DNA of 64,000 nucleotides from Pseudomonas sp. EpS/L25. Its GTDB lineage: Bacteria; Pseudomonadota; Gammaproteobacteria; Pseudomonadales; Pseudomonadaceae. The notes below the pieces were generated by a model, which was not told the origin of the DNA, did not search any database, and saw only the letters and a list, made by a program, of their open reading frames with translations. Location of the stretch: assembly GCF_001512295.1 (NCBI RefSeq), contig NZ_LNUP01000002.1, positions 524,027 through 588,026 of the forward strand, written 5' to 3'. Positions 30,576-41,203 of the stretch are shown piece by piece (positions within the stretch are counted from its first letter, which is position 1; each line of letters begins with the position of its first letter). The translations under genes and the position numbers were made by a program.

Positions 30576-32210
30576 GTGCAGATTCTCTATACCGCCTTGA
30601 TCCTGCTGCTGATGGTGGGTGCCACCCGCCTCAGCGCCCATCTCATTCCCATTCCGCTGCCCCTGATCCAGGTGGTGGTCGGTGCTTTGCTCGCCTGGCC
30701 GACCCTGGGGCTGCATGTCGCCCTGGACCCCGAGCTGTTCCTGCTGCTGTTCATCCCGGCGCTACTGTTCTCCGATGGCTGGCGCATGCCCAAGCGCGAA
30801 TTCTGGCGGCTGCGGCGGCCCATCTTCATCCTCGCCTTCGGCCTGGTGTTCCTCACCGTCCTGGGTGCCGGCTGGTTCCTGCACTGGATGCTCAAACTGC
30901 CCTGGGCCGTGGCCTTCGCCCTGGCAGCGGTGCTGTCGCCCACCGATGCCGTGGCGGTGTCCAGCATCGTCCGCGGACGGCTACCCAGCGCGCTGCTACA
31001 CGTCATCCAGGGGGAGGCGTTGCTCAACGATGCCTCCGGCCTGGTGACCTTCAAGTTCGCCGTGGCGGCGGCCCTGACCGGCGTCTTCTCCCTGAGCCAG
31101 GCGAGCCTGAACTTCGTCGTCGTCGCCGTGGGTGGCGCCCTGATCGGGGCGGTGCTCAGCTGGCTGGTCGGACGGGCCCGCGCCTGGATGGTGGTGCGCC
31201 ACGGCTGGAGCGATGCCGCGCCCCATGTGGTCTTCATGCTGCTGCTGCCCTTCGCTGCCTACGTGCTGGCGGAGCGTCTGGGCGTCTCGGGCATCCTCTC
31301 GGCGGTGGCCGCCGGCATGATGCAGAGTCGGGTCGACCTGCTCCCGCGGCAGACCGCCACCCGCCTGCTCAACCACAGTGTCTGGGGGCTGGTGGAGTTC
31401 GCCTTCAACGGCCTGGTCTTCCTCATTCTCGGCCTGCAACTGCCCGATATCCTGGCGGCGGCGCTGCCGGCGTCCCAGGCGCTCTGGCCGGCCGCGGGCT
31501 GGCTGGCGCTCTATGTGCTGGGTGCCTACGGGGTGATCATGGCGATTCGCTTCGCGGTCATCCTCGGCTATTGGCGCCTGACCCAACCCAGCGAAGGCCC
31601 CATGACCCTCGCTGGCGACCCCCGCCTCATCGCCGCCATCGCCTCGCTCAGTGGCGTGCGCGGGGCGGTGACCCTGGCCGGCGTGCTGTCCCTGCCGTTG
31701 GTGCTGTCGGATGGCACGCCCTTCCCGTTGCGGGACGTGCTGGTGTTCATCGCCGCGGGCGTGATCCTGCTGTCGCTGGTGGTGGCGAGCATCGGCATTC
31801 CGCTGTTGCTGGCGCATCTGCCGGAACAGTCCAACGACCTGCTGGAGCGGGAACGCTGCGAGGTGCGGATCAATGCCGCCCGGGCGGCCATCACCGCGCT
31901 GGAGGGCGTTGAGTCCAGCGAGGACGATGAGCCGGCGCGAGCCGCGCTGCAGGCTGAGATCAAGGCCGGCATCATCGCGGAGTTCCGCGACGAGCTGAGT
32001 TCGGCCGATGACAGCGAGGATGCGCGCTCACTGGCGCGGCTGAGGGATACGCTGGATGGCGAGCTGCGCCTGCTCGCCATCCGTGCCCAGCGTCGCGAAC
32101 TCTATCGACTGCGTATCGCCGGGGTGATCGACGACCTGGTGGTCAACGAATTCCTGCGCGAGCTGGACATCCAGGAGACCGCGCTGATGCGCGATCAGGG
32201 CAACCGCTAG
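30576..32210 (+). CDS. CPA1 family Na+/H+ antiporter (NhaP/YjcE-like)
   Basis: 544-aa membrane protein with about 12 hydrophobic helices in the first 420 residues and a charged cytoplasmic tail rich in Glu/Asp/Arg. CPA1 features are present: SPTDAVAVSS with D124, the GEALLNDASG segment with N151/D152, and GVRGAVTLAG near residue 360. It exchanges monovalent cations for protons in pH and salt homeostasis; exact ion choice is not readable. Translation likely starts at GTG 30576. Its TAG stop shares a CTAG with the opposite-strand stop of dapC. Confidence 0.88.
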   Translation: MQILYTALILLLMVGATRLSAHLIPIPLPLIQVVVGALLAWPTLGLHVALDPELFLLLFIPALLFSDGWRMPKREFWRLRRPIFILAFGLVFLTVLGAGWFLHWMLKLPWAVAFALAAVLSPTDAVAVSSIVRGRLPSALLHVIQGEALLNDASGLVTFKFAVAAALTGVFSLSQASLNFVVVAVGGALIGAVLSWLVGRARAWMVVRHGWSDAAPHVVFMLLLPFAAYVLAERLGVSGILSAVAAGMMQSRVDLLPRQTATRLLNHSVWGLVEFAFNGLVFLILGLQLPDILAAALPASQALWPAAGWLALYVLGAYGVIMAIRFAVILGYWRLTQPSEGPMTLAGDPRLIAAIASLSGVRGAVTLAGVLSLPLVLSDGTPFPLRDVLVFIAAGVILLSLVVASIGIPLLLAHLPEQSNDLLERERCEVRINAARAAITALEGVESSEDDEPARAALQAEIKAGIIAEFRDELSSADDSEDARSLARLRDTLDGELRLLAIRAQRRELYRLRIAGVIDDLVVNEFLRELDIQETALMRDQGNR

Positions 32211-33400
32211 CGGCGGCAGAAGCGGCGGATACGCTCAGCTGCTTCCACGCACTCTGCCAGGGGAGCGACCAGGGCCATCCGCACCCGACCGGCGCCGGGA
32301 TTGGCGCCAGCCACCTCGCGCGACAGGTAGGAGCCCGGCACGACCGTGACATGCTCGGTGGCGAACAGCTCGCGGGCGAAGGCTTCGTCATCGCCCGGGG
32401 TCTTCGCCCAGAGATAGAAGCCGCCATCGGGCAGGGACACTTCCAGGCTGCCCTGCAGGATATCCAGCACGGCAGCGAATTTCTGTCGGTAGAGTTCGCG
32501 GTTTTCGCGCACATGGGCTTCGTCGCGCCAGGCCACGGCGCTGGCCTTCTGTACCTGCACCGGCATGGCGCAGCCGTGGTAGGTGCGATAGAGCAGGAAG
32601 CGCTTGAGGATGGCGGCATCGCCCGCGACGAAGCCCGACCTCATGCCTGGCAGGTTGGAACGCTTGGACAGGCTATGGAAGACCACGCAGCGGGCGAAAT
32701 CGCTGCGACCCAATTCGGCGCAGGCGGTGAGCAGCCCAGGCGGCGGGTTGCCTTCATCGAAATAGAGTTCGCTGTAGCATTCGTCGGCGGCGATGACGAA
32801 GTCGTGGTGATCGGCCAGAGCGATGAGCTTCTTCTGGGTCTCCAGGGGCAGCAAGGCGCCGGTGGGATTGCCGGGGGAGCAGAGGAACAGCAGCTGGCAG
32901 CGCTGCCAGACGTCATCCGGCACGCTGTCGAAGTCGGGGTTGAAGCCGTTCTCCGCCAGGCAGGGCAGGTAGTAGGGCTCGGCGCCAGCCAGCAGGGCGG
33001 CCCCTTCATAGATCTGGTAGAAGGGATTGGGGCTCAGTACCAGGCCGGCCTTGCTGCGATCCACCACCGCCTGGGTGAAGGAAAAAAGCGCTTCCCGGGT
33101 GCCGGTCACCGGCAGCACGTGGCGCGCCGGGTCGAGCCAGCCCGCCGGGACGGCGAAACGCTGGCTGGCCCATGACGCGATGGCCTCGCGCAGGTCGGCG
33201 ATGCCCAGGGTGGTGGGATAGACCGCCAGCTGGTCCAGATTCGCCGTCAGCGCTTCGGCGACGAAGGCGGGCGCCGGATGCTTGGGCTCACCGATCGATA
33301 GCGGGATGGGTCTGATCGAGGCCGGCGGGGTGACGCCGGCGAACAGGGCGCGGAGTTTCTCGAACGGGTAGGGGTGCAGCAGATCGAGGGTGGGGTTCAT
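32207..33400 (-). CDS. dapC: Succinyldiaminopimelate transaminase DapC
   Basis: 397-aa PLP aminotransferase of lysine and diaminopimelate synthesis, making N-succinyl-LL-DAP. It begins MNPTLDLLHPYPFEKLRALF; SIGEPKHPAPAFV, CSPGNPTGALLPLE, ADECYSELYFDEGNPP and the PLP-lysine region SLSKRSNLPGMRSGFVAGD are typical. The start at 33400 is chosen because upstream sequence in this frame overlaps glnD and has no family match. It is 26 bp downstream of glnD in the minus-strand map-glnD-dapC run. Its stop overlaps that of the convergent antiporter gene. Confidence 0.93.
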   Translation of the reverse strand: MNPTLDLLHPYPFEKLRALFAGVTPPASIRPIPLSIGEPKHPAPAFVAEALTANLDQLAVYPTTLGIADLREAIASWASQRFAVPAGWLDPARHVLPVTGTREALFSFTQAVVDRSKAGLVLSPNPFYQIYEGAALLAGAEPYYLPCLAENGFNPDFDSVPDDVWQRCQLLFLCSPGNPTGALLPLETQKKLIALADHHDFVIAADECYSELYFDEGNPPPGLLTACAELGRSDFARCVVFHSLSKRSNLPGMRSGFVAGDAAILKRFLLYRTYHGCAMPVQVQKASAVAWRDEAHVRENRELYRQKFAAVLDILQGSLEVSLPDGGFYLWAKTPGDDEAFARELFATEHVTVVPGSYLSREVAGANPGAGRVRMALVAPLAECVEAAERIRRFCRR

Positions 33401-33426
33401 CGTCGGGAGATCCTTCGTTCGAGGCG

Positions 33427-36126
33427 CTAGATGCTGATGCGAGAGAGCGGTACCTGGCTGTCCGGCTCGCCCAACTGCTTGATCAGCGCCTGTTGCAGGG
33501 CGGTGCACAGCTGCGGGTCCGACAGCGGTCGGCCGTCCGCGTCGGTGACGTAGAAGACGTCCTCCACGCGCTCGCCGAGGGTGGCGATCTTGGCGTTGAG
33601 TACCGAGAGGTCGAAGTCCAGGAAGATGCGCCCCACCCGGGCCAGCAGGCCGGGGCGGTCCGGCGCCGTCAACTCGATCAGGCTGGCCGAGCGGGCGGTC
33701 TCGGTATAGATGTTCACCTGGGGGGAGAAGGCGAAATGCTTGAGCTGCCGCGTGACGCGCCGGTTGATGATGCTCGGGTATTCCTCGGGGTGCTTCAGCG
33801 CCTCGATCAGGCCTGCGCGAATCTGCGCGATACGGGCCGGATTGTTGCCGATGGAGCCGCCATCGGTGTCCAGCACGATGTAGGTGTCCAGGGTGAACTG
33901 GCTGGTGGAGGTGATGATGCGCGCGTCCTGAATGTTCAGGTTGAGCTGGTCCATCACCGCCACGGTCACCGCGAAGAAATCATGCTGGTCGGCGGCATAG
34001 ATGAAGATCTGGGTGCCGCCCTCGGAGTCGCGTTGGGTGGTTTCCCGGATCAGCACCAGGGGCTCGGCCACATCGCCATGACCGAGGATGGCCTCGGTGT
34101 GCCAGGCGACGTCCAGGGCGGTATGGCGCAGGAAATAGGCATCGCCCAACTGCGACCATAGCTGTTCGGCGTCATCCGCATCGATGCCGCGGCGCATCAG
34201 GGTGTCCAGCGCCGATTGCTGGGTGCTGCGGATCTGTTCTTCGCGATTGACCGGATTCTCCAGGCCCCGGCGCAGGGCGCGCTTGGTCTCGGTGTAGAGC
34301 TGGCGGAGCAGGGTGGCGCGCCAGGAGTTCCACAGCGAGGGGTTGGTCGCGGTGATGTCGGCTACGGTCAGGACGTACAGATAGTCCAGGTGCGTATGGT
34401 CACCGACGGTGAGGGCGAAATCGTGGATCACCTGCGGATCGGACAGGTCCTTGCGCTGCGCGGTAGTCGACATCACCAGGTGGTTGCGCACCAGCCAGCT
34501 GACCAGGCGGGTGTCCCAGTCGGGCAACTGATGGCGACGCCCGAAGGCTTCCACGTCTTCCGCGCCGAGCTCCGAATGATCGCCACCACGCCCCTTGGCG
34601 ATGTCGTGGTAGAGGCCGGCGATGTAGATCAGCTCCGGCTTGGGCAACTTGTGGATCACCCGGGTGGCCAGCGGATACTTCTCGGCCAGCACGTCGTAGC
34701 TCATCTTGCGCAGGTGTTTGATGAGATTCAGGGTGTGGGCGTCGACCGTATAGATGTGGAAGAGATCGTGCTGCATCTGGCCGACGATCTGGCCGAATTC
34801 GGGCAGGTAGAGTCCCAGCAGTCCATAGCGATTCATCCGCCGCAGATTGCGATGGATGCCGGATTCGCTCTTGAGCAGCTCGATGAACAGGCTGGTGTTG
34901 CGGATGTCCTGGCGGAAGGCGTCGTCGATCAGGTGGCGGCTGTCACGCAGCAGGCGGATGGTGCCGGCGCTGGGGCCCTTGATCGCGGGATTCTGCGCCA
35001 GCAGGACGAACAGCTCCATCAGGGCGAACGGCGTGCGCAGGAACACCTGCGGGTGGATCACCTCGAGGTAGCCGTTACGCACCTGGAATCTGTTGTTGAG
35101 CGGGGTCACCGCGTTGGGCGCCTGCTCGTCGCGCAGATTCACTTCCTCGAAGTGTTGCATCACCACGTCGCTCAGCTGGGAGACGTCCATCACCACGCGG
35201 TAGTACTTCTGCATGAAGCGCTCCACCGCCAGCTTGGCATCGTTGTCCTCGTAGCCGAGCAAGTTGGCGATCCGCCGCTGGTGATCGAACAGCAGCCGGT
35301 CCTCGGGTCGCCCTGCCAGCATGTGCAGGGCGTAGCGCACCTTCCAGAGATACTCCTGCGCCGAGGTCAGCAGGCTGCATTCGCTCTCGGTCAGGAAACC
35401 CTGGCCTACCAGGGCCTGCAGGTTGAGGGTGCCGAACTGGCGACGGGCGATCCACAGTATCGTCTGGATATCGCGCAGGCCGCCGGGCGAGCCCTTGACG
35501 TTGGGTTCGAGGTTGTACTCGGTGTCGTTGTACTTGGCGTGGCGCGCGCTCTGCTCGGCGCGCTTGGCGAGGTAGAAAGCGCGCCCGGGCCAGAGATGCT
35601 CCACGCTGGTGGCTGCCAGCATCGCCTGCCGCAGATGCTCGGGGCCGGCCAGGGTGCGGCTTTCCATCAGGTTGGTGATCACCGTCAGATCGGCCAGTGC
35701 CTCGGTCGCGCATTCGCGCAGGGATCTCACGCTCTGCCCGACGGCCAGGCCGACGTCCCACAGCAGGGTCAGGAAGCCTTCGATGGAGTCACGGAAGCGC
35801 TCCTGCTCCTCCTCGGCCAGCAGGATCAGCAGGTCGATGTCGGAATGCGGATGCAGCTCACCCCGGCCGTAACCGCCGACGGCGAGCAGGGCGATACCGT
35901 CGCCCGGCCAATCGAAGCGATTCCAGGCCGCGGTCAGCATCTGGTCGATGAACCAGGCGCGATCCTCGACCAGCCGCCGCACGCTGCGACCCGCCAGGAA
36001 GCGCTCATCGAGGGTGGCGTTCGCGGAACGGATGAATTTCTTGAAGGCCGCGATGGGGCTGGCTTTCAGCGAAAGCTCAGCCTGAAACTGGCCGGCGTCG
36101 AACAACTCCGAATCGACCTGGGGCAT
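33427..36126 (-). CDS. glnD: Bifunctional [PII] uridylyltransferase/uridylyl-removing enzyme GlnD
   Basis: 899-aa sensor of glutamine that uridylylates PII (GlnB/GlnK) and removes the group again. Nucleotidyltransferase motif [19 protein letters not shown] is at about 84-102. The HD phosphohydrolase domain around residue 510 shows [18 protein letters not shown]. Two C-terminal ACT domains (about 705-785 and 815-890) bind glutamine; [20 protein letters not shown] belongs to the second. It starts 10 bp after map. It links nitrogen status to the PtsN/NPr and RpoN functions encoded elsewhere in the window. Confidence 0.97.
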   Translation of the reverse strand: MPQVDSELFDAGQFQAELSLKASPIAAFKKFIRSANATLDERFLAGRSVRRLVEDRAWFIDQMLTAAWNRFDWPGDGIALLAVGGYGRGELHPHSDIDLLILLAEEEQERFRDSIEGFLTLLWDVGLAVGQSVRSLRECATEALADLTVITNLMESRTLAGPEHLRQAMLAATSVEHLWPGRAFYLAKRAEQSARHAKYNDTEYNLEPNVKGSPGGLRDIQTILWIARRQFGTLNLQALVGQGFLTESECSLLTSAQEYLWKVRYALHMLAGRPEDRLLFDHQRRIANLLGYEDNDAKLAVERFMQKYYRVVMDVSQLSDVVMQHFEEVNLRDEQAPNAVTPLNNRFQVRNGYLEVIHPQVFLRTPFALMELFVLLAQNPAIKGPSAGTIRLLRDSRHLIDDAFRQDIRNTSLFIELLKSESGIHRNLRRMNRYGLLGLYLPEFGQIVGQMQHDLFHIYTVDAHTLNLIKHLRKMSYDVLAEKYPLATRVIHKLPKPELIYIAGLYHDIAKGRGGDHSELGAEDVEAFGRRHQLPDWDTRLVSWLVRNHLVMSTTAQRKDLSDPQVIHDFALTVGDHTHLDYLYVLTVADITATNPSLWNSWRATLLRQLYTETKRALRRGLENPVNREEQIRSTQQSALDTLMRRGIDADDAEQLWSQLGDAYFLRHTALDVAWHTEAILGHGDVAEPLVLIRETTQRDSEGGTQIFIYAADQHDFFAVTVAVMDQLNLNIQDARIITSTSQFTLDTYIVLDTDGGSIGNNPARIAQIRAGLIEALKHPEEYPSIINRRVTRQLKHFAFSPQVNIYTETARSASLIELTAPDRPGLLARVGRIFLDFDLSVLNAKIATLGERVEDVFYVTDADGRPLSDPQLCTALQQALIKQLGEPDSQVPLSRISI

Positions 36127-36136
36127 GGGCGCTCAC

Positions 36137-36919
36137 TCACGCAGAAACGCGGGGAAAGGTTTCGTCCTTTCTCAGGGTCAGGATCTCGTAACCCTCTTCG
36201 GTGACCAGCACCGTGTGCTCCCACTGCGCGGACAGCTTGCGGTCCTTGGTGATGGCGGTCCAGCCATCGCCCAGCAGGCGGGTCTCGTAGCGCCCCTGGT
36301 TGATCATCGGCTCGATGGTGAAGATCATCCCGGCCTGCAGCTCCAGGCCCGTGCCGGCGCGCCCGTAGTGCACCACCTGCGGCTCCTCGTGGAAACCCTT
36401 GCCGATGCCGTGGCCACAGTATTCGCGCACCACCGAGAAGCCGTTCTTCTCGGCGTGCTTCTGGATGATCTCGCCGATGTCGCCCAGGCGCGCACCCGGG
36501 CGGACGAGGGAGATACCTTTATAGAGGCACTCCTGGGTGACCTGGCACAGCCGATCCGCCCACTCGGGCACGTCGCCCACCAGGTACATCTTGCTGGTGT
36601 CGCCGTGGTAGCCGTCCTTGATGACGGTGATGTCCACATTCATGATGTCGCCGCTCTTGAGCGGCTTGTCATTGGGAATGCCATGGCAGACCACGTGATT
36701 CAACGAGGTGCAGATGGATTTCGGATAGCCCTTGTAGTTCAGCGGCGCGGGGATGGCCTGCTGCACGTTGACGATGTAGTCGTGGGCCAGGCGATCCAGT
36801 TCCTCGGTAGTGATGCCGGGACGCACATGCGCGTCCAGCATTTCCAGCACCTCGGCGGCCAACTGGCCGGCGACGCGCATCTTGGCGATGTCTTCAGGGG
36901 TCTTCAGGATGACGGTCAT
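36137..36919 (-). CDS. map: Methionine aminopeptidase, type I
   Basis: 260-aa enzyme removing the initiator Met from nascent proteins. The pita-bread metal ligands can be followed through DIMNVDITVIKDGYHGDTSKM (two Asp), CGHGIGKGFHEEP (His), FTIEPMI (Glu) and WEHTVLVTEEG (Glu near the C terminus). There is no N-terminal zinc domain, so it is type Ia. It is divergent from rpsB with a 286-bp gap, a very common arrangement, and heads the map-glnD-dapC run. Confidence 0.97.
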   Translation of the reverse strand: MTVILKTPEDIAKMRVAGQLAAEVLEMLDAHVRPGITTEELDRLAHDYIVNVQQAIPAPLNYKGYPKSICTSLNHVVCHGIPNDKPLKSGDIMNVDITVIKDGYHGDTSKMYLVGDVPEWADRLCQVTQECLYKGISLVRPGARLGDIGEIIQKHAEKNGFSVVREYCGHGIGKGFHEEPQVVHYGRAGTGLELQAGMIFTIEPMINQGRYETRLLGDGWTAITKDRKLSAQWEHTVLVTEEGYEILTLRKDETFPRVSA

Positions 36920-37056
36920 CGGAAATCTCTAGGTATCACGCCGGGTGTTAGCTTTCGATCCGCTATTCTATCAGGTCTGGCGGTCGCGCTGGAGCTGCCG
37001 CGGCATCGGTTGCGCCCGGCAGTCGGCAATCGCCGCTGGTGGTATGCCGCGAGGCG

Positions 37057-37065
37057 TGATATAAA
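37057..37065 (+). promoter_or_regulatory. Extended -10 promoter candidate for rpsB-tsf
   Basis: TGATATAAA gives an extended -10 (TGN then TATAAA) followed by a GC-rich discriminator GTCGCGCGC, typical of growth-rate and ppGpp-controlled ribosomal promoters. It lies about 140 bp before rpsB, leaving a leader with a GGGG-TCAAG-CCCC hairpin. S2 represses its own leader in gammaproteobacteria; that control here is inferred. Confidence 0.5.
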
Positions 37066-37205
37066 GTCGCGCGCTTTTTCGGGGTCAAGCCCCTTGATGC
37101 GCTCCTAACCCCACACACGCATCGACACGATGACCTGGGTGCTTCCCGATGGGAAGTTGGTCATTGGGATGCGTGGAGGCCCAACCCGACTACGAGGAAC
37201 ATCTA

Positions 37206-37943
37206 ATGTCTCAAGTCTCCATGCGTGACATGCTGAAAGCCGGCGTGCATTTCGGCCACCAAACCCGTTACTGGAACCCGAAGATGGGCAAGTACATCTT
37301 CGGCGCGCGCAACAAGATCCACATCATCAACCTCGAAAAGACCCTGCCGATGTTCAACGAGGCCCTGACCTTCGTTGAGCGCCTGGCTTCCGGCAAGAAC
37401 AAGATCCTGTTCGTCGGCACCAAGCGTTCCGCCGGCAAGATCGTGCGCGAAGAAGCCGCCCGTTGCGGTCAGCCCTTCGTCGACCATCGCTGGTTGGGCG
37501 GCATGCTGACCAACTACAAGACCATCCGTGCCTCGATCAAGCGTCTGCGCGATCTGGAAATCCAGTCCCAGGACGGTACTTTCGACAAGCTGACCAAGAA
37601 AGAAGCCCTGATGCGTACCCGTGACCTCGAGAAGCTCGAGCGCAGCCTGGGTGGTATCAAGGACATGGGCGGCCTGCCGGACGCGCTGTTCGTCGTCGAT
37701 GTCGACCACGAGCGCATTGCCATCACCGAAGCCAACAAGCTGGGCATCCCGGTCATCGGCGTCGTCGATACCAACAGCAGCCCGGAAGGCGTGGACTACG
37801 TCATTCCCGGTAACGACGACGCCTTCCGCGCCGTTCAGCTGTACCTGAGCAGCGTCGCCGACGCTGTGATCCGTGGCGGCAGCAACGCCGGCGCGGGCGA
37901 AGCTTTCGTCGAAGAAGCCGCTGCCGAAGCCGTCGAGGGCTAA
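37206..37943 (+). CDS. rpsB: 30S ribosomal protein S2
   Basis: 245-aa S2, one of the last proteins to join the 30S subunit. It begins [58 protein letters not shown] and [20 protein letters not shown] are diagnostic. The start at 37206 is preceded by a GAGGAAC site; the frame is open upstream but not conserved. An Ala/Glu-rich tail ends the protein. tsf follows after a terminator-like hairpin. Confidence 0.98.
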   Translation: MSQVSMRDMLKAGVHFGHQTRYWNPKMGKYIFGARNKIHIINLEKTLPMFNEALTFVERLASGKNKILFVGTKRSAGKIVREEAARCGQPFVDHRWLGGMLTNYKTIRASIKRLRDLEIQSQDGTFDKLTKKEALMRTRDLEKLERSLGGIKDMGGLPDALFVVDVDHERIAITEANKLGIPVIGVVDTNSSPEGVDYVIPGNDDAFRAVQLYLSSVADAVIRGGSNAGAGEAFVEEAAAEAVEG

Positions 37944-37982
37944 GCGAAACGACCCTCCGGGTCGAGTGGTTCGACGTGCGAG

Positions 37983-38004
37983 AAGGGGGCCTAGCCCCCT
38001 TTTT
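37983..38004 (+). terminator. Terminator/attenuator between rpsB and tsf
   Basis: AAGGGGGC and GCCCCCTT form a tight stem around CTA, continuing into five T. Sitting between two genes that are normally co-transcribed, it probably lowers tsf relative to rpsB by partial termination. Confidence 0.85.
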
Positions 38005-38075
38005 GCCTACTAGCGTTTCATTGGCTCCGTCATCGTGCGGAGTGACCTCGAAACCGTTTCAAGAGGATTTCAAAC

Positions 38076-38945
38076 ATGGCAGAAATCACTGCAGCCCTGG
38101 TCAAAGAACTGCGCGAGCGTACCGGCCAAGGCATGATGGATTGCAAGAAGGCCCTGGCCGCTGCCGGTGGCGACATCGAGAAGGCCATCGACGACATGCG
38201 TGCCGCTGGCGCCATCAAGGCCGCCAAGAAAGCCGGTAACGTGGCTGCCGAAGGCTCCATCGCGGTCAAGGTCGCCGACGACCACAAGGCTGCCGTCATC
38301 ATCGAAGTCAACTCCCAGACCGATTTCCTGGCTCTGCAGGACGACTTCAAAGGCTTCGTTGCCGCCAGCCTGGACAAGGCCTTCGCCGAGAAGATGAGCG
38401 ATGCCGCTCCGCTGATCGCCGCTCAGGAAGGTGCTCGTGAAGCCCTGGTCGCCAAGTGCGGCGAGAACGTCAACATCCGTCGCCTGACCCGCGTCGAAGG
38501 CGATGTGGTTGGCGCCTACCTGCACGGTCATCGCATCGGTGTGGTCGTCACCCTGCAAGGCGGCACCGCCGAACTGGCCAAGGAAATCGCCATGCACGTC
38601 GCGGCGAGCAACCCCCAGTTCCTGAACCCCTCCCAGGTTTCCGAAGACGCCATCGCCAAGGAAAAGGAAATCTTCCTGGCGCTGAACGCCGACAAGATCG
38701 CCGGCAAGCCGGAGAACATCGTGGAGAACATGGTCAAGGGCCGCATCAACAAGTTCCTGGCCGAAGCCAGCCTGGTCGAGCAGCCTTTCATCAAGGACCC
38801 GGACGTCAAGGTCGGCGAGCTGGCTAAGAAAGCCGGTGCCGAGATCGTCTCCTTCGTACGCTACGAAGTGGGTGAGGGCATCGAGAAGGCCGAAGTCGAC
38901 TTCGCTGCCGAAGTCGCTGCCCAGCTGGCTGCCAGCAAGCAGTAA
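38076..38945 (+). CDS. tsf: Elongation factor Ts
   Basis: 289-aa guanine-nucleotide exchange factor for EF-Tu. It opens MAEITAALVKELRERTGQGM with MDCKKALAAAGGDIEKAIDD, the N-terminal UBA-like domain, then the core with the TDFLAL segment (VNSQTDFLALQDDFKGF) that contacts EF-Tu. The length is normal. It is the second gene of rpsB-tsf and is followed by a clear terminator. Confidence 0.98.
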   Translation: MAEITAALVKELRERTGQGMMDCKKALAAAGGDIEKAIDDMRAAGAIKAAKKAGNVAAEGSIAVKVADDHKAAVIIEVNSQTDFLALQDDFKGFVAASLDKAFAEKMSDAAPLIAAQEGAREALVAKCGENVNIRRLTRVEGDVVGAYLHGHRIGVVVTLQGGTAELAKEIAMHVAASNPQFLNPSQVSEDAIAKEKEIFLALNADKIAGKPENIVENMVKGRINKFLAEASLVEQPFIKDPDVKVGELAKKAGAEIVSFVRYEVGEGIEKAEVDFAAEVAAQLAASKQ

Positions 38946-38968
38946 GATCGGCATCCGCTGATGACCAG

Positions 38969-39000
38969 GAGGCCGCCCGCTTCGAGCGCGCGGCCTCTTT
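38969..39000 (+). terminator. Terminator after tsf
   Basis: GAGGCCGC and GCGGCCTC enclose an inner CGCT-TCG-AGCG hairpin with one C/C mismatch, followed by TTT. It ends the rpsB-tsf unit before pyrH. Confidence 0.8.
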
Positions 39001-39137
39001 GTCAAATTGGAAGGCACGTCTAGTTTCTCGCCTCCCAAGGAGTTTTTTGCCGATTGGAGTGAACGCAACTACGGTTGCGCTTTCCTATCGCTGGATCAAA
39101 ATCCCCCGCACATGTTCATCGCCACAGGAGAGAGTGA

Positions 39138-39881
39138 ATGGCACAGCAGATGAGTGGTCGCCAACCCCGTTACAAGCGTATTCTGCTGAAGCTCAGTGGC
39201 GAAGCCCTGATGGGAAGTGAAGACTTCGGGATCGACCCGAAGGTGCTGGACCGCATGTCGCTGGAGATCGGGCAACTGGTGGGTATCGGTGTCCAGGTCG
39301 GCCTGGTGATCGGCGGTGGCAACCTGTTCCGCGGCGCGGCCCTGTCCGCAGCCGGCATGGATCGCGTCACGGGCGACCACATGGGCATGCTGGCCACGGT
39401 GATGAATGCCCTGGCCATGCGCGATGCCCTGGAGCGCTCCAACATTCCCGCGACGGTGATGTCCGCGATCTCCATGGTCGGTGTGACCGACCAGTACGAC
39501 CGCCGCAAGGCGCTGCGCCAGCTGAAGGATGGCGAGGTCGTCATCTTCTCCGCGGGTACCGGCAACCCCTTCTTCACCACCGATTCGGCCGCCTGTCTGC
39601 GGGCGATCGAGGTGGAAGCCGACCTGGTGCTAAAGGCCACCAAGGTGGATGGTGTATACACGGCGGATCCCTTCAAGGATCCCAATGCCGAAAAATTCGA
39701 GCGTCTCACCTACGATGAGGTGCTCGACCGCAAACTGGGCGTCATGGATCTCACGGCCATCTGTCTCTGCCGTGACCACAGCATGCCCCTGCGGGTCTTC
39801 AACATGAACAAGCCCGGCGCCCTGCTCAACATCGTGGTGGGTGGCGGCGAGGGTACCCTGATCGAGGAGGGAACAGCATGA
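39138..39881 (+). CDS. pyrH: UMP kinase PyrH
   Basis: 247-aa amino-acid-kinase-family UMP kinase, allosterically controlled by GTP and UTP. It begins [20 protein letters not shown] with the ATP-site [14 protein letters not shown] and [17 protein letters not shown] motifs. It overlaps frr by 4 bp and opens the long pyrH-to-rnhB run. The 192-bp gap before it carries the tsf terminator and a small CGCAAC-TACG-GTTGCG hairpin (39064-39079). Confidence 0.98.
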   Translation: MAQQMSGRQPRYKRILLKLSGEALMGSEDFGIDPKVLDRMSLEIGQLVGIGVQVGLVIGGGNLFRGAALSAAGMDRVTGDHMGMLATVMNALAMRDALERSNIPATVMSAISMVGVTDQYDRRKALRQLKDGEVVIFSAGTGNPFFTTDSAACLRAIEVEADLVLKATKVDGVYTADPFKDPNAEKFERLTYDEVLDRKLGVMDLTAICLCRDHSMPLRVFNMNKPGALLNIVVGGGEGTLIEEGTA

Positions 39882-40435
39882 TCGACGAAATCAAGAAGGA
39901 CGCGCAGGCGCGCATGACCAAGACCCTGGAGGCGCTGGGTCACACCTTTGCCAAGATTCGCACCGGACGTGCCCATCCAAGCATCCTGGATAGCGTCATG
40001 GTTTCCTACTACGGCAGTGATACCCCGCTGCGCCAAGTAGCCAACGTCACCGTCGAGGACTCGCGCACCCTGGCGCTGAGCGTGTTCGACAAGAGCATGA
40101 TCCAGGCCGTGGAAAAGGCCATCATGACCTCGGACCTCGGGCTGAACCCGGCGACCGCGGGCACCACCATCCGCGTGCCGATGCCGGCGCTGACCGAGGA
40201 AACCCGCAAGGGTTACACCAAGCAGGCCCGTGCCGAGGCGGAGCAGGCGCGCGTGTCGGTGCGCAACATCCGTCGCGATGCCCTGGCCCAGCTCAAGGAT
40301 CTGCTCAAGGAAAAGGAAATCAGCGAGGACGAAGACCGCCGTGCGCAGGACGAAGTCCAGAAGCTGACGGACAAGTACGTCGCCGAGGTGGACAAGGCTC
40401 TGGAGGCCAAAGAAGCCGACCTGATGGCCGTTTGA
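39878..40435 (+). CDS. frr: Ribosome recycling factor
   Basis: 185-aa RRF that splits post-termination ribosomes with EF-G. It begins [40 protein letters not shown] and the three-helix bundle with [20 protein letters not shown] are diagnostic. It overlaps pyrH by 4 bp, the usual arrangement, and uppS follows closely. Confidence 0.98.
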   Translation: MIDEIKKDAQARMTKTLEALGHTFAKIRTGRAHPSILDSVMVSYYGSDTPLRQVANVTVEDSRTLALSVFDKSMIQAVEKAIMTSDLGLNPATAGTTIRVPMPALTEETRKGYTKQARAEAEQARVSVRNIRRDALAQLKDLLKEKEISEDEDRRAQDEVQKLTDKYVAEVDKALEAKEADLMAV

Positions 40436-40453
40436 CAACGATTGGGACGTAGC

Positions 40454-41203
40454 ATGGGCATGAGCAAGCCAGGCAAGGTGGTGCCGCGTCACGTGGCGAT
40501 CATCATGGACGGGAACAATCGCTGGGCGCGCCGTAGGTTGCTGCCCGGTGTCGCCGGTCACAAGGCCGGGGTCGATGCCGTACGGGCGGTCATCGAGGTC
40601 TGCGGCGACGCGGGCGTCGAGGTGCTCACGCTGTTCGCCTTTTCCAGCGAGAACTGGCGGCGCCCGGCCGACGAGGTCGGGGCCCTGATGGAGCTGTTCC
40701 TGTCCGCCCTGCGCCGGGAAGCCAAGAAGCTGCATCAGAACGGCATCCGCCTGCGCATCATCGGCGACCGCTCGCTGTTCCATCCGGAGCTGCAGGCCGC
40801 CATGGCGGAAGTCGAGGCGCTCACGGCCCATCACACCCGTTTCGTGTTGCAGATCGCCGCCAACTACGGCGGCCAGTGGGATATCACCCAGGCCGCCCAG
40901 CAGCTGGCGTCGCAGGTCCAGCAGGGTAGCCTGCAGCCGGCGGACATCACGCCGGAGTTGCTGCAGGGATGTCTCGCGACCGCTGACTTGCCGTTGCCCG
41001 ATCTGTGCATCCGTACCGGTGGCGAGCGGCGGGTGAGCAACTTCCTGCTCTGGCAGATCGCCTACGCCGAGCTATATTTTTCCGACCTCTTCTGGCCGGA
41101 CTTCAAGCACGAAGCCATGCAGGCAGCCCTGGCTGACTTCGCCACTCGCCAGCGGCGTTTCGGCCGGACCTGCGAACAGGTGGAAGCGGAGCTACGCGCC
41201 TAA
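40454..41203 (+). CDS. uppS: Undecaprenyl diphosphate synthase (cis-prenyltransferase)
   Basis: 249-aa enzyme building C55 undecaprenyl diphosphate, the lipid carrier for peptidoglycan and O-antigen. Motifs: HVAIIMDGNNRWARRR with the catalytic Asp, FAFSSENWRRP, and the C-terminal RTGGERRVSNFLLWQIAYAE. I take ATG 40454 as the start; ATG 40460 is an alternative. The final A of its stop is the first base of cdsA. Confidence 0.97.
   Translation: MGMSKPGKVVPRHVAIIMDGNNRWARRRLLPGVAGHKAGVDAVRAVIEVCGDAGVEVLTLFAFSSENWRRPADEVGALMELFLSALRREAKKLHQNGIRLRIIGDRSLFHPELQAAMAEVEALTAHHTRFVLQIAANYGGQWDITQAAQQLASQVQQGSLQPADITPELLQGCLATADLPLPDLCIRTGGERRVSNFLLWQIAYAELYFSDLFWPDFKHEAMQAALADFATRQRRFGRTCEQVEAELRA

Noticed and set aside
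39064-39079. CGCAAC-TACG-GTTGCG hairpin before pyrH as a regulator
   Set aside because: Only a 6-bp stem, with no further support; such dyads are expected by chance in GC-rich gaps.
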